A stretch of 64,000 nt of DNA from Aurelia coerulea (lineage: Eukaryota; Cnidaria; Scyphozoa; Semaeostomeae; Ulmaridae): NCBI GenBank assembly GCA_039566865.1, contig CM076962.1, positions 10,968,743 to 11,032,742 of the forward strand, written 5' to 3'. The translations under genes were made by a program, and so were the position numbers. The notes beneath the pieces are model-generated. The model saw nothing but the letters and a program-made list of their open reading frames with translations. It was not told where the DNA came from and did no database searches. Shown piece by piece: positions 22,899 through 34,149 of this stretch; the stretch's first letter is position 1; each line of letters starts with the position of its first letter.

Positions 22899-23017
22899 AG
22901 GTATCTATGTTCAAGTTAACTATCGAGGAATATTTTGAAAGTGATAAGCCATTGATTAAAGCTAAATTCACATCGCTAGAGTCAACCAAATCTGTATGCT
23001 TTTTGTAAGACACCCGG
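22899..23017. mobile_element. TA-flanked palindromic MITE, right part
   Basis: Starts with the duplicated AGGTATC and ends GACACCCGG followed by TA at 23018-23019. Over its full 119 bp it is the inverted counterpart of 13212-13330 (GATTTGGTTGACTC, AATTTAGCTT, CTCGATAGTT). It is the other end of the MITE split by the 9.2-kb LINE block. Confidence 0.85.
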
Positions 23018-23108
23018 TACTTATAAATACATGAAGATTAGTTGTTTGTAGTAATACATCTCCTACTTTATAGATTGGTTTTAACATCACCATCACATCA
23101 AATCATCA

Positions 23109-23560
23109 TTGGTTTGCACGTACCTAGAGTTTTCCAGAGCGTCGTTACGAGAACTGCTGATCGAACCTTTGCTTGCTTTCAAAAATAAGATAAGCAGATA
23201 TATGTTGCACAGCATAATACGTCTAATGAAGCAGGAGGCTCTGCAGATGGAATACATTTCCAATATTCACGAAAAGGCAGCTTCTTGGCACAATCTGCAT
23301 CGAGAACTTCTTGTACGAAAATATTCACCAATGGAAGATAACCACCATCGAGCTCAGCAGGAAAAATGTCCACCGCCAAAACCAACAAGGCAAAATCGAA
23401 TCTAAAAAACATCGAGAAGATATGCAGACAAGCTATTCTTTCATCTGATGAATTTACGTTTGTCTCGGACTCGTTTTTCTTATGCAAATCTGATCCCCTA
23501 AGTGTGCGATTGCTACCACCGGCACCCAAGATATTAAGTCAAAAAACTTTTGTTGTTTGA
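23109..23560. other. Unassigned open frames between MITE and LG exon
   Basis: Overlapping frames are open on both strands (plus 23109-23405 and 23366-23560; minus 23179-23529). The minus frame reads FDFALLVLAVDIFPAELDGG and FVQEVLDADCAKKL and looks somewhat protein-like, perhaps part of a decayed transposon protein. I do not recognise a family and see no splice sites supporting a host exon. Confidence 0.25.
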
Positions 23561-23809
23561 AATATCACGAAAAATTCGAAACTTGAATTACCGTTAATTC
23601 AGCAACTTGCTCAGCATTTTGACCATAGATCCACCTTCTTATCTTAAAAAGCCTAGGCTCTAAATATAGATTTTATAGCTGTCATTTTAAGGCATTTATA
23701 ACTGAAAAAGAAAATTGTCGACATAAGTAGTAAAACAATTATGCTCATTTTCAAACGTCAATATTTGTTCTGGCTCACCCGTTGACATATACTGCTTTTT
23801 TTGTTTCAG

Positions 23810-24292
23810 ACTTTCTTCCTCGGTTTTCTGAAGACGGCCAGTCATATATAATATATGGAAAAATTCTTGGTGCATTGTATCGAACGAAAATTGAAATTTC
23901 ATTTCGTCCTGAAATTCAAGATGGTTTGCTGTTATACAACGGCAGATACAATGGTGATTTCATATCGCTTTCGCTTCGCAAAGGATTCGTCGTTTTCCAA
24001 TACAATCTTGGATCTGGTCCAGCTTTTATTCAAAGCAGTAAAGCAATCACATTGTTTGATTGGCACACTGTTACAGCATACCGTGATGGATTATACGGAA
24101 CATTGTCTGTTGATAGTGAATCAGTGGTATATGGAAAATCGAAAGGAAAATACACCGGGTTAAATCTTAATGGAGACTTATTTATCGGTGGACATGCAAA
24201 TCTCAAAGTAGTCAAGAAACAAACATCGCAATCAAGAGGATATGTGGGTTGCATTAGTCAAATTGTGATTGCAGATAAAGCATTTGAGATTG
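23810..24292 (+). CDS. HSPG2: Perlecan-like gene, laminin G (LG1) exon
   Basis: A 161-codon exon encodes a near-complete laminin G-like domain, opened by TTGTTTCAG and closed by GTAAGT, phase 1 at both ends. Landmarks in order: YRTKIEISFRPEIQDGLLLY, NGDFISLSLRKG, NLGSGPAFIQS, FDWHTVTAYRDG, GKYTGLNLNGDLFIGG and SRGYVGCISQIVI. The wording matches the first LG domain of perlecan domain V, the extracellular part that binds dystroglycan and integrins in animals. Only one of the usual two C-terminal cysteines is present; its partner should be in the next exon, which I could not find. This exon is the main reason for naming the gene perlecan. Confidence 0.92.
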
Positions 24293-25200
24293 GTAAGTCA
24301 TTATTTATTTATTTGCCTGTCTCTGCTGGACACTTTGAGATGCTTTCTGAATGTGTCAAAAAATTACATAATTTCCTGAAAAAAGTTGTTGAAAAGTATA
24401 TTTCAGATAAGCTTATCTTGCTGAAAGGTTCGAATTAGCTCTTCGAATTGGTGATTTTTCCTTCAACGATCGTTTTGGAACAGCTGAATTTTACATAATG
24501 ATGCAAAATCGCACAGAAGATGACCTTGCTAATTTACTGGCAATTCTAGACTTTTCCCAGCATTGCTAAGAGTTGTTGTTGTGCATAACAACAGCAATGG
24601 AAAATGGAATTGAATACCTCTTGTCTTAAAATGAGTTTTTCAAGAGACCTTAACATGGCCTCTTGTCAAACTTTTTCTTTCGCCTGCTGCAGCAGTATAG
24701 CTGTTGTAGTTATAAAAAATAATTCACATTTGACTAGACTTGTGTTCTTGACAAAACAAAAGCATTCTAGAATAACAACAGAATCCGATCTTGCTGCTCT
24801 CTTCCACTTTCTAAAATCCAGCATTCTTTTACTTACCTGGTCGAAAATTGGAGAAGATCTTCAAGTCAATAGTATGTCTGCTGATTATCAAATAGTCCAA
24901 TATCAGCGTTTAAAAAGGTAAGCAGAACATTACGAAAAAGTTAAGCATATAAATCCAATCAAGGTAAATCTTTTTTATGTTTGCATGTAGGCAATGGTAC
25001 TAGACGTTAAACAAGGGGTCCCATACCTGGATGCAGCATGTATAGTGTGCCGAAAATAGCTTTAAATAGCTAAGATAAATTACTGAAAAATACAGCAAGT
25101 CTCGTATGAACAAGCAAAGACATTGACATAGTCAAAACTGGAGTTCACCAAGTTAGTCTACTAGCAGACTAGCCTGCCTCTAAAACTTTAAAGAAGTTAC
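24293..25200. other. Intron sequence after the LG exon
   Basis: Begins with a consensus donor. Frames such as 24604-24921 have no domain or splice support. A short inverted pair (ACAACAACAG / AGCAATG) near 24570-24600 is too small to interpret. No exon is recognised. Confidence 0.5.
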
Positions 25201-25560
25201 AAACGAACAGTTACAGGTCCCAGGGGGGATACTTGACCTGGGAAATGACGGGAGTGTGTGGAAAAGCTCTCCACACCCTGTACCCTGTCGCCTAAAGAAT
25301 TTTCCGCAGGTATACCCTATCGCATAAAACTTTTGCCAACATGATCAACTGTTCCAAAAGAACTCTCACAATCTTTCTTTCTTTATATACCCTGTCGCAT
25401 AATTTCTTATCAATTATAATACCCTGTCGAATAATTTTCGTCAGAAAAAGGCACCCTGTCGCATAATTGTTACCACAATAGGACACCCTGTTGAACGGCA
25501 CATCTCGTCAGGTAAAGTATGGGAGTACCCCCGGTTCAGGTACAGATTTTAGTTGACTTG
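25200..25560 (+). repeat. Irregular repeat of ACCCTGTCGCATAAT
   Basis: Six degenerate copies of ACCCTGTCGCATAATTTT start near 25274, 25313, 25388, 25422, 25452 and 25483, separated by unlike spacers of 15-60 bp. The block is bounded by GGGATACTTGACCTGGG on the left and GTAAAGTATGGGAGTACCCC on the right, partly inverted, suggesting a small non-autonomous element with internal repeats. Function unknown. Confidence 0.65.
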
Positions 25561-25724
25561 CCAAGACCAAGCTAAAATAAACTTAGATGCAAACTCAATT
25601 AATCAAAATCTTGGGTAGGGTGCTTACTGCATGATGCATAATAGTTCTACACATTCTTACTTTCGTTTAGACATTTTGCTTAATTTCTACTATCGTCTTG
25701 CTGAGTAGATATTTTTAAGGAGTA

Positions 25725-25880
25725 CCGTCACGTGGCTGATTAGCTTATAAAACAATGAGATCCTATTGTTGTACACACCATTGCATTGTCTTTTGAGGTA
25801 CAAAATGGTGCATGTTTGTACAACGATATAATCCCATTATTTCAGAAGCCAATCAGCTGAGTGACAATGCCCACATTAAA
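25725..25880. mobile_element. Small foldback element
   Basis: CGTCACGTGGCTGATTAGCTT at the left (trimmed by one base: GTCACGTGGCTGATTAGCTT) and the complement of GTCACTCAGCTGATTGGCTT at the right form imperfect arms that continue through CGTTGTACA-type sequence to a centre near 25795. About 155 bp, no coding capacity. Target duplication not clear. Confidence 0.6.
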
Positions 25881-27245
25881 GACCGGTTTGCTCTACCGGC
25901 AACATGCCATCGTTACAGTTTTCTATTATAGCCAATCTTTCTCTTTTGGTTTATCGTAATGCACACGAATTTTGTAATCAATCAATGCTTTTAATGGAAA
26001 ATTGACCACGCCACGAAAGGCGCCGATCTTTACTGTAATCTTGAGATTCAATTTGTCACAAATACATTACTAGACACAGTAGAAAGAACGCGTTGATAGC
26101 GATAAGAATTCATTCACTGATAACGGAGATATGTCTCTCATTCAAACGTGTCTTTAAGGCCTATCCACTAGTTATCTCTGTTATATTATTTCATTATTTG
26201 CTGATAATTTGTGGCTAGATTGTGGATCTTCTGTGGTGTAAACATGAGTAATGAGGAAAATAAGTTCAAGGGCATCGCGAATTGTAACTTGTTGGGAAGA
26301 AGAGTATTTTGATGTAATTCTGGAAGTGGGATAATTTTTTCTAATAACATTGCTCTACGTGATAGCAATAGCCATTGTTTGCATAGTTGTGCGTAAAGAT
26401 AGGCCTAAACTTTGTCACAGTCTCCTCGACTGCATATACTTCCTGAACCCTTCTGGTGAATGTTCTATAATTGTGATGATGCCCGATGAGGCAGAAAAAA
26501 GTTGGTGAATGGGCAGGTCTTGGGACATATTGTCCCAAACTGTTTTGGTTTTTAACTTGGCCTGCTTTTCTTTGGCAACGATGCTTTTGAGACTGACCTT
26601 GGCGGTGGTTTTCGGACAGTTGCGGTGGTTTTCGGACCGTAGGTTCAATGTGCAGAATGTGCCAAGAAATATATTTTTCTATGCACAGTTGGCAAACATT
26701 CCGTCAATAAACTCTTCTGCTTCTTTTTTCTTGTCTTGTTTTCCTATTTTTGAATGCAAAAACAATTGTTCGACCATAGGTTCTCATAATGACATTCCGG
26801 AGTGAGCGCAAACCAATCTATGGGAGATGCGCTAGAAAAATATTTTTTGATCTCGTTACAGCTTTCGATTGATCTACGTTAAAGAAATGTGAAAATCCAA
26901 ATCATATTTTGAATCTGAAATTTATTCATTCTCCCAAACTACTGATTAATTTGGTGTCCGAGAACCGCCTTCATGAACTTTCAATACTATTCGATATGGC
27001 ATCCGCTGCCCCCCTTCAGCGAAACTGTATTAGTCTTTGGCACAATCATATGCGTTATTCACATGCTAGACATCCAATTTCTTTGAATTTTTTAAGTTCT
27101 GTGCTTCGTTTGGCAACCGATTCAGATTTTTGAACCTGGATGTAATGTTGACAACGACAACTTCTACACTGCCAAGCACAAAAAGCAACTGGTTTCAACG
27201 TGTTTTACATCTAAGAAGGTTTTTCGTAAGGATGTTTAGTATCTA
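25881..27245. other. Sequence without recognised gene
   Basis: Open frames at 26415-26805 on both strands have no domain I recognise. A short exact repeat GCGGTGGTTTTCGGAC is duplicated in tandem at about 26602-26638. Otherwise nothing supportable. Confidence 0.45.
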
Positions 27246-28148
27246 CCGGGTGAGTCAAAAAAGGCCCGGCGTTTGAATGACTACTGCTCCCTGAGTATAT
27301 AAACAATGATATTTAGCAATATCTGATTAGCTTATTAACATATTCAATAAGTCAATTAACATGTTTGATTAATTGTTAATCAATTAGTTAAGTGTTCAAA
27401 CCATGTTCAATTAACATGTTTAGTGTCTTTTCGTGTGGAGTAGTGTGGTGTGGTATTGAGTTCTTTTGTTAGTTAAATTAGATTATTGTTTATATTTATT
27501 GTAAGAGTCATTCATAGTGGGGACTAGATGACCATGTGTCTTTTCCCGCTATGATTGGCTCAGATTCTTGTATTGTAGTTTTTTTCTTAGAGATTGATAT
27601 ATAAAAAAATATGTTCAATTATTTCTAGAATTTTTCTTTGCTGAAATCGGTCACTCCGTTCAGATTGTACAAAGGATTTTCTAAAAAAAGCCCCTTCTCG
27701 AGAAACCTTAAAAAACGTGCTATAATCATTAGCAAGTTTCCGTAATATATATATATACCTTACAGCAATGACTTCAGCACACTTTAGCACGTGCTATCCT
27801 CTTGGGGGAATTAAAAAGTCGTTCCCCTTGCATGAAGATGAATACTTATTCAGGGGGGGCTCCATTTTCCCAAGAGGAATGCATCATGAAAGCATCAAAG
27901 TGCCATTATTACTAGGAAGCAAAACAAGGGAAGTGTTGCTTATCGTTTTCAGTCGTTTGTGCAGGTTTTCGAAAGGGGCTTTCTACAGAAAATCTCCCAT
28001 ATCGATGGGAAGGAATGACCCATTAAATCCTGGTAAATTACTGAATCAAATTGAACGGAATAAAACGAGGCAATTTTCAATAATATTTCTTTGACATTCA
28101 GGGAGCAGAATTTTTCCAAACACGGGGCCTTTTTATTGATTCACGTAG
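27246..28148. mobile_element. TA-flanked foldback element, GGGTGAGTCAA ends
   Basis: A 903-bp element after TA (27244-27245), starting CCGGGTGAGTCAAAAAAGGC, and ending with the complement of CTACGTGAATCAATAAAAAGG before TA (28149-28150). The ends also share GCTCCCTGA. The interior is an imperfect palindrome: inverted arms encode similar frames (GAFFRKS on minus, GAFYRKS on plus). Solo or decayed relatives are at 10440-10690, 40706-40770 and 42585-42740. TA duplication suggests a Tc1/mariner-type mobiliser. Confidence 0.8.
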
Positions 28149-28329
28149 TATAATGCTAGCTTTTGGTACCAAGAAATACCCTCTTTGATGGATCTTAATT
28201 GTAACATACTTTTCTGTTGGTTTTCGAGGTTTTTCACACACAAGTGTCCGATGACCACTGCCGTCCTATTACCACCGCCGACACCCTACGTGATAGATTT
28301 GAATGATCAAACTTCTAATTAAATGCCGA

Positions 28330-28450
28330 CAGGCCAAGCCATTTTTGTGATTTTTCGCCGCTTTATGAGCACTGACAATATAGGCAACTCTGACTTTAAA
28401 AACATTTCTTGGTGTGATATGCCATTAAGAACTAAATTGGGAACTCCATT
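28330..28450. mobile_element. End fragment of the 7892-8360 family
   Basis: GTGATTTTTCGCCGCTTTAT, GAGCACTGACAATATAGG and the following bases align with the left arm of the element at 7892-8360. Only one end is recognisable. Confidence 0.5.
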
Positions 28451-29213
28451 CAACTGAAGATGAAACATGGACAGACCCTGTCTTTGAATCAAAACAGAAA
28501 ATGTGGAGACCTGATGTTTTTATTGAATTTTGGTGTTTTTTCAAACTTTGCCCACTTTTGAACACCTGTTAGAACCCTTATTTACAGTCTGAAGAGCAGT
28601 TTTAGGAGCAAAGTCTTCACGCATCACCGTGCAATTGAGTGCATTGCTGATTTTTGATTTATCGCAAATTTGAGCTTGAGAATGAATATCTCAGAACCTA
28701 AGGCCTTAACTTTGAAAAGAATATCTCAGAACTGAAGGCCTATACATGGAAGAGTGATATTTTACAATATAATTTTACTTTCCAAAATCATAGTTCATTA
28801 TATTTCAGACTGACTTCAGTTTATCGTTTGAATTTTGCTGACACTTACTTGCACTTGCAAGTTAACCCAGTTTAAACTAAACTAGGTCATCGAAGGTGGT
28901 CTTCTAATTGGTCAATCCAACAAACTGAATGCATTTGATTGGTTGAATTTTATTTTGGTTTAGATAAAGCTCGTATTTTGTGTCAGTGTGAATGCGGTAT
29001 TAGATCTATCGTTTAAATCAGGCTGAGTTGAGGCATCTTTAAGGCAAGGTTTAAATTTTGGAGGAACAAAGAGAACGTTGCTGCTTTAAAGCAGTGTCAG
29101 TTTTTATTACTTATTCCGTCAAAATGTGAACTATGCAAGCTCGTTATTGTTAAAAAGCCTCATGCGAAAGCGTCAGCAATGCATGCAGTTGTCAAAAGGA
29201 ATGGGTAGTTTAA
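28451..29213. other. Sequence without recognised feature
   Basis: A short local repeat of GAATATCTCAGAACTGAAGG-type sequence near 28681-28740 is the only structure seen. No ORF with a domain. Confidence 0.45.
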
Positions 29214-29581
29214 AGGGACTGTGCAACCCGTCCTCTCTGCGTGGCGCTGCGTGTCAAATCATGGAATGTGTTTAGGCTAAACACAACATAGCCAATGGTG
29301 ATTTTGCTTAGAGGATAGTAATCCAAAGTATCTGCGATAATCTTGGTGATTGAAGCTTTGATGGGGGGTTTGTTTTATTCCTTTAACGCCGAATATATGA
29401 AAGTTTTAATGGATATAAAAAATTCCATCATATTTCATAGACGTAGACAAGAAAACACTGCAATGAAACTTACGTAGAAGCTGCGATGAAACTGGCCGCC
29501 ATTAAAAACCTAACACTTTAGTCACGTGCACGGGTTGTCCCGTACTTTCCGATTTGTTTGCAAAAACCTTGTACAGCCCCT
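29214..29581. mobile_element. TTAA-bounded MITE, family D
   Basis: A 368-bp element with ends AGGGACTGTGCAA and TTGTACAGCCCCT, between TTAA at 29210-29213 and 29582-29585. The AGGG start and TTAA boundary match families A, B, C and E, but the interior is unrelated. Confidence 0.75.
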
Positions 29582-30284
29582 TTAAGATAATCTGCTGCTA
29601 AACGGATTGGATAGTATTTCCTATTTGAAATGGATGTGTTAGATGGCTCTGACATATTTCTTTTTCATTGGTAAATCAATCCGAACTCAAACTTAGGTAA
29701 TGATCACGTAGCTGCGTCACATTTGACAAGATAATAACTGAGTATATATCCTTAACAAGAGAGATCCTAACTTATCCATTGTAAAATCGAGACTTGGACT
29801 CTCAGCTTCTCAATTTAGACATGGCCACAGTTCAAAACATATCATAGTCAAATTAATATGTTTCTTTCTTGGTACAAAGGTGATAAAATGTCTCATTGTT
29901 TCACTTGATTTTAGATAAAATTACTCATCAAATCCATCTCTTCATATCTTTATTCGATATAACCTCACAAAAGGAGAGTGATATCATAGCAGACATATGT
30001 CTTTCTTTACGAGATCTTGGTAGTCATCTCCCTTGTCCAGGCAATGAATTATCGCCCGCTTCACCCAAAATATTATTTAAACAAATTGGGAACTGTACAG
30101 ACATTATTGGATTAGTCTGGCTCTGGTTTCAAGCCCTTCATAGAATGTGGCTCGTGGTTAAGGTTCTAAATGGAGAACACACATGATGGAGCAAAAATAT
30201 TATCATCTTCCTTGGTTTCCTTGGTTTGTTGTAAAGGGTGGGTGATAGTGAGGGCTGTTAGCACAAAAAAATGGGTGAATCGTG

Positions 30285-30890
30285 CAAACTGTGATACCAG
30301 CATGAAACTTGGTGGAGATGGGCAGTTTGATATGCTGAAAATGATGGGATGTGGACACAAGCTGAAAAATGCCCCCTTGTGCTATTTTTAGACTGGGGTA
30401 CTAGGCTCCAGGCCTCTAAAAAGGAAATAGTAATAATTTTGCTGCAAATTATGATACCAGCATGAAACTTGGTGGAGATGGGCAGTTTGATATGCTGAAA
30501 ATGATGGAATGTAGACACAAGCTGAAAAATGCCCCCTTGTGCTATTTTTAGACTGGGGTACTAGGTTCCAGGCCTCTAAAAAGGAAATAGTAATCATTTT
30601 GCTGCAAATTATGATACCTGCATGAAACTTGGTGGAGATGGGCAGTTTGATATGCTGAAAATGATGGAATGTGGACACAAGCTGAAAAATGCCCCCTTGT
30701 GCTATTTTTAGACTGGGGTACTAGATTCCAGGCCTCAAAAAGACTTTCACAATCATTTTGCTGCAAAATGTGATACCAACATGAAACATGGTAGAGATAG
30801 GCAGTTATCATACGCTGGAAAAAACCGGATGGGATGTGGACACAAGCTAAAGAATGCCCCTTGCTATTTTCCGATTTGGATACTAGATAC
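30285..30890 (+). repeat. 160-bp tandem repeats, left arm
   Basis: Units start GACTGGGGTACTAG at 30391, 30551 and 30711 (exact 160-bp spacing), with a partial unit before and a diverged unit after. Each has CAGGCCTCTAAAAAGG, TGATACCAGCATGAAACTTG and ACAAGCTGAAAAATGCCCCC. Long minus-strand frames result from the repeat length and composition and are not genes. Confidence 0.92.
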
Positions 30891-31139
30891 AAGGCTCTAT
30901 GCCCCCTTTTCCACTTCGTAATATCGCACCCAAAACAAAGTGTTCGCTGAGAGTTTAAAATTTGCTATTTTGTTTGAAGAAACAATAATAAAGTTAATTA
31001 AGAAATATAAGAGGTATTACCAACCGGCTGTTCTTACTGTTCTCGAGGACTGGTGCAGAGTTTGTTGTATTGTAGGATCACCATGCAAAGGGAGCCTTTT
31101 GTTAATGTTTTATGGATTTTTTACCGGTGTTTTACAGTG

Positions 31140-32260
31140 TCTTAGTTCGTAAAGGGACGGGGGTGGATTTCACCAAATGTCTCCACAATTTAGGTTGTTA
31201 TTTTGTTATATTTTCTGGGATATAAATCTTTCGATATCAGGTTTTTGTTCTCGTGTGTACTACTGGTGTTTGTTTTGAAAGAGAATCAAAGAAGGAACAT
31301 GGTGAAAACGCTGAGAAGGATGCGAAGAATGGGGCTGAGTTAGGTGTGGTAGAGGATCTCCGTATACAGAGGCCTCTTGTACTTATCATGTTGCCTGGTG
31401 GGATTGGTATATTGTGTGTCATGTTGTGGTTTGGAGGAAATAGGGAATGGGGCATGAGAGTGGGGGGCTAGAATTTTCCAACGCATTTTTTTAATTTGGT
31501 CGTTAAAGGTTCTGTCGTGTATTTTATGTGATGTTAAGTTCCTTGTGTACGTTTTCGTGTTCTGCTATGACCATTTGTTTTCGTTTTCGTCTGTTTTCCG
31601 ATTGGTTTGGAATGGTATGAAAAAGGCATAACAGTAAATGGGAAACTCATTTGTTCCAAGTTGTAAAGGGTAGGGTGGGAGAATAGGCTCACCGGGGTCA
31701 CCATTTCAACGGGAGGTGCTAACACAAGGATATGCTGAATGAAGGTTTGAGGGGGGGAGGGGGTTGTGCTAAGCGATGCAATTTGATTGGTGGTGTCATT
31801 TGTTAAAATCACTTTCTAGTTATTGTTTTTTGTTTGTTGTTGTTTATTTTCAAAATCATTTGATCTTCAGCGGTTCTCCTGTAAATGTTTCTATGGTAGT
31901 AGGATCGGAATATTGTCCCCGAAGGGGGATACGGGTACCCTCAGTGATCCCTGGACAGTGGAACACTGTCAATGACTACATATAATTCGTTTTGTTGTGA
32001 TTTTTGTTGCAATGGGTTTGAAGGGAGATGATTAGGTTTGGATTGAGATATTTGGCATTGTGCCGAATTTAGGCCTTATAGCTGTAATCATTGGTTGTAT
32101 CAGTTTATCGTCGTGTTATGAATGTATGTATTAATGATGGGATGAAGCGAATTGTACATGAAGCACTGGAAAGGGGAAGCATAGGTGATTGGGGAAAGGG
32201 AATTGCCTTAACGTTATATGCGAAGTTTTTGGGAAAGGTACCATTAAATTAATCAACGAA
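31140..32260 (+). other. G+T-rich central region of the foldback element
   Basis: The plus strand is strongly enriched in G and T with few C, in clear contrast to the arms. The open frames (for example 31253-31471 plus and 31534-31812 minus) have no recognised domain. It may be a noncoding or heavily mutated core. Confidence 0.5.
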
Positions 32261-32589
32261 TTACATACAGGCTATGTATGAAGTATGAACATAACATTTG
32301 CGTTATTTGCAAGTTCTGTTTGTCTGCATGAAGACTTGCATCGTTTGTTTTTTAACTATCCATTGAATTGTAAGTGTAAATGTAAGTGTGTCTGCTAGCA
32401 ACTTAGCAAGGTGCGTCAATGATGGCAGAAAATCAGGAGTGAAAATAGGGCCACCCTGCTAGATAAATAGGTGGATTACACCGCTCAACAGCAACATTAA
32501 GTAAAATAGTTCTTGTGATCAGCTAGTTTCACAACATCAATTCCAAATTTCAACAAGAAGTATTGGACCAAATAAGCAAATCTAAAAAG

Positions 32590-33510
32590 AAAATTTGGGA
32601 TCATTTTTACACTTGTGTCCACATCCAATTTTTTCAGCGTATCAAACTGCCCATCTCCACCAGGTTTCATGCTGGTATCACAATTTGCAGCAAAGGATTA
32701 CTGTATCCTTTTTGGGGGCCTGGAACCTAGTACCCCGTTCTAGAATTGGTACAAGGGGGGGGGCATTTGTCAGCTTGTGTCTACATCCCATCTTTTTCAG
32801 CGTATCAAGCTGCCCATCTCCACCAAGTTTCATGCAGGTATCATAATCCCGATCATAATTTGCAGCAAAATGATTACGATTTCCTTTTTAGAGGCCTGGA
32901 ACCTAGTACCCCAGTTTAAAAATAGTACAAGGGGGCATTTTCCAGCTTGTGTCCACATTCCATCATTTTCAGCATATCAAACTGCCCATCTCCACCAAAT
33001 TTCATGCTGGTATCATAATTTGCAGCAAAATGATTACTATTTCCTTTTTAGAGGTCTGGAGCCTAGTACCCCAGTCTAAAAATAGCACAAGGGGGCATTT
33101 TTCAGCTTGTGTCCACATCCCATCTATTTCAGCATATCAAACTGCCCATCTCCACCAAGTTTCATGCTGGTATCATAATTTGCAGCAAAATTATTACCAT
33201 TTCCTTTTTAGAGGCCTGGAACCTAGTACCCATATCTAAAAATAGTACAAGGGGGCATTTTTCAGCTTGTGTCCACATTCCATCATTTTCAGCATATCAA
33301 ACTGCCCATCTCCACCAAATTTCATGCTGGTATCATAATTTGCAGCAAAATGATTACTATTTCCTTTTTAGAGGTCTGGAGCCTAGTACCCCAGTCTAAA
33401 AATAGCACAAGGGGGCATTTTTCAGCTTGTGTCCACATCCCATCTTTTTCAGCGTATCAAACTGCCCATCTCCACCAAGTTTCATGCTGGTATCACATTT
33501 TGCACGATTC
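32590..33510 (-). repeat. 160-bp tandem repeats, right arm
   Basis: The same unit as in the left arm but inverted, in five to six copies; the regular ones start near 32940, 33100, 33260 and 33420. The two innermost copies (32590-32900) are most diverged and carry an extra short insertion, as does the innermost copy of the left arm. Confidence 0.92.
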
Positions 33511-33560
33511 ATGTAATAAGCTCCCCCACTATGAGAAGTTCTGAACTGGACTGAGGAGGA

Positions 33561-34149
33561 GATATAGCATACAATGGAAACTCTGCGCACATTTGATTAA
33601 ATCCTTTGGTTCATAGCAGTTGCATTTTTATTAGATTGTTATTAGACATATTATGTCGTTTTTGTTTCCTTTATTCCTTTAAAGCAAACGAGTATAGGGA
33701 GTTTACAAAGCCAAGACAGCAACGCAATGCTGCTTTTGTATCATAGCATCAGCTTGAACAGACTCCCCACTTTTCGTGAAAATTCGTCTCCCTTGTGAGG
33801 ATACGAAGTTTTCATTTTCAATTATACAAGTTGGAAATTCCACTTATACCCTTCTGCATTTCAGATCTAGTCCTCCGAAGGAAAAATTCTCATTCAAATG
33901 TTAGTTTTCAATGAAAGAATGATGGTTCTCATGCATTTTACTGAAAAGATACTGGTTTTGATTTCATGTTTATTATTATATGGTCAAAATTGTTTCTGTT
34001 ATTGTTTTCTTGTGTCCACTATACTACCAGCAAATGCCTAGGCAGATTTCTAGGTGTTGTTGTTGTTGAATTTACTATTTTTTACAATTGTCTAAAATAA
34101 AATATCTTTTTTCCATGGTTTTATTCCCTTGCGTGAAATGTGTTAACAA
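33561..34149. other. Sequence without recognised feature
   Basis: AT-rich spacer between the foldback element and the 3' side of the R2-like remnant. No repeat or gene supported. Confidence 0.45.

Larger units (their letters stand above)
30225..33560. mobile_element. Large foldback element with tandem-repeat arms
   Basis: Two inverted arms (about 30225-30890 and 32590-33560) consist of 160-bp tandem repeats and enclose a 1.7-kb non-repetitive centre. Both outer edges carry ATAGTG and TGAATCGTGCAAA pointing inward, so the arms end at the same repeat position. This layout recalls Foldback elements, whose long termini are built of internal tandem repeats. No transposase was recognised and no clear target duplication was found, so the class is open. 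Confidence 0.8.

Noticed and set aside
29915..30106. Open frame preceded by a TTTTAG acceptor-like signal, possible exon
   Set aside because: The translation (DKITHQIHLFISLFDITSQ onward) has no recognisable domain and lacks EGF- or LG-type cysteine spacing; the donor side is not convincing.
30258..33544. Cluster of similar ORFs of about 96 codons
   Set aside because: They are frames through the 160-bp tandem repeats in the two arms and not separate genes.
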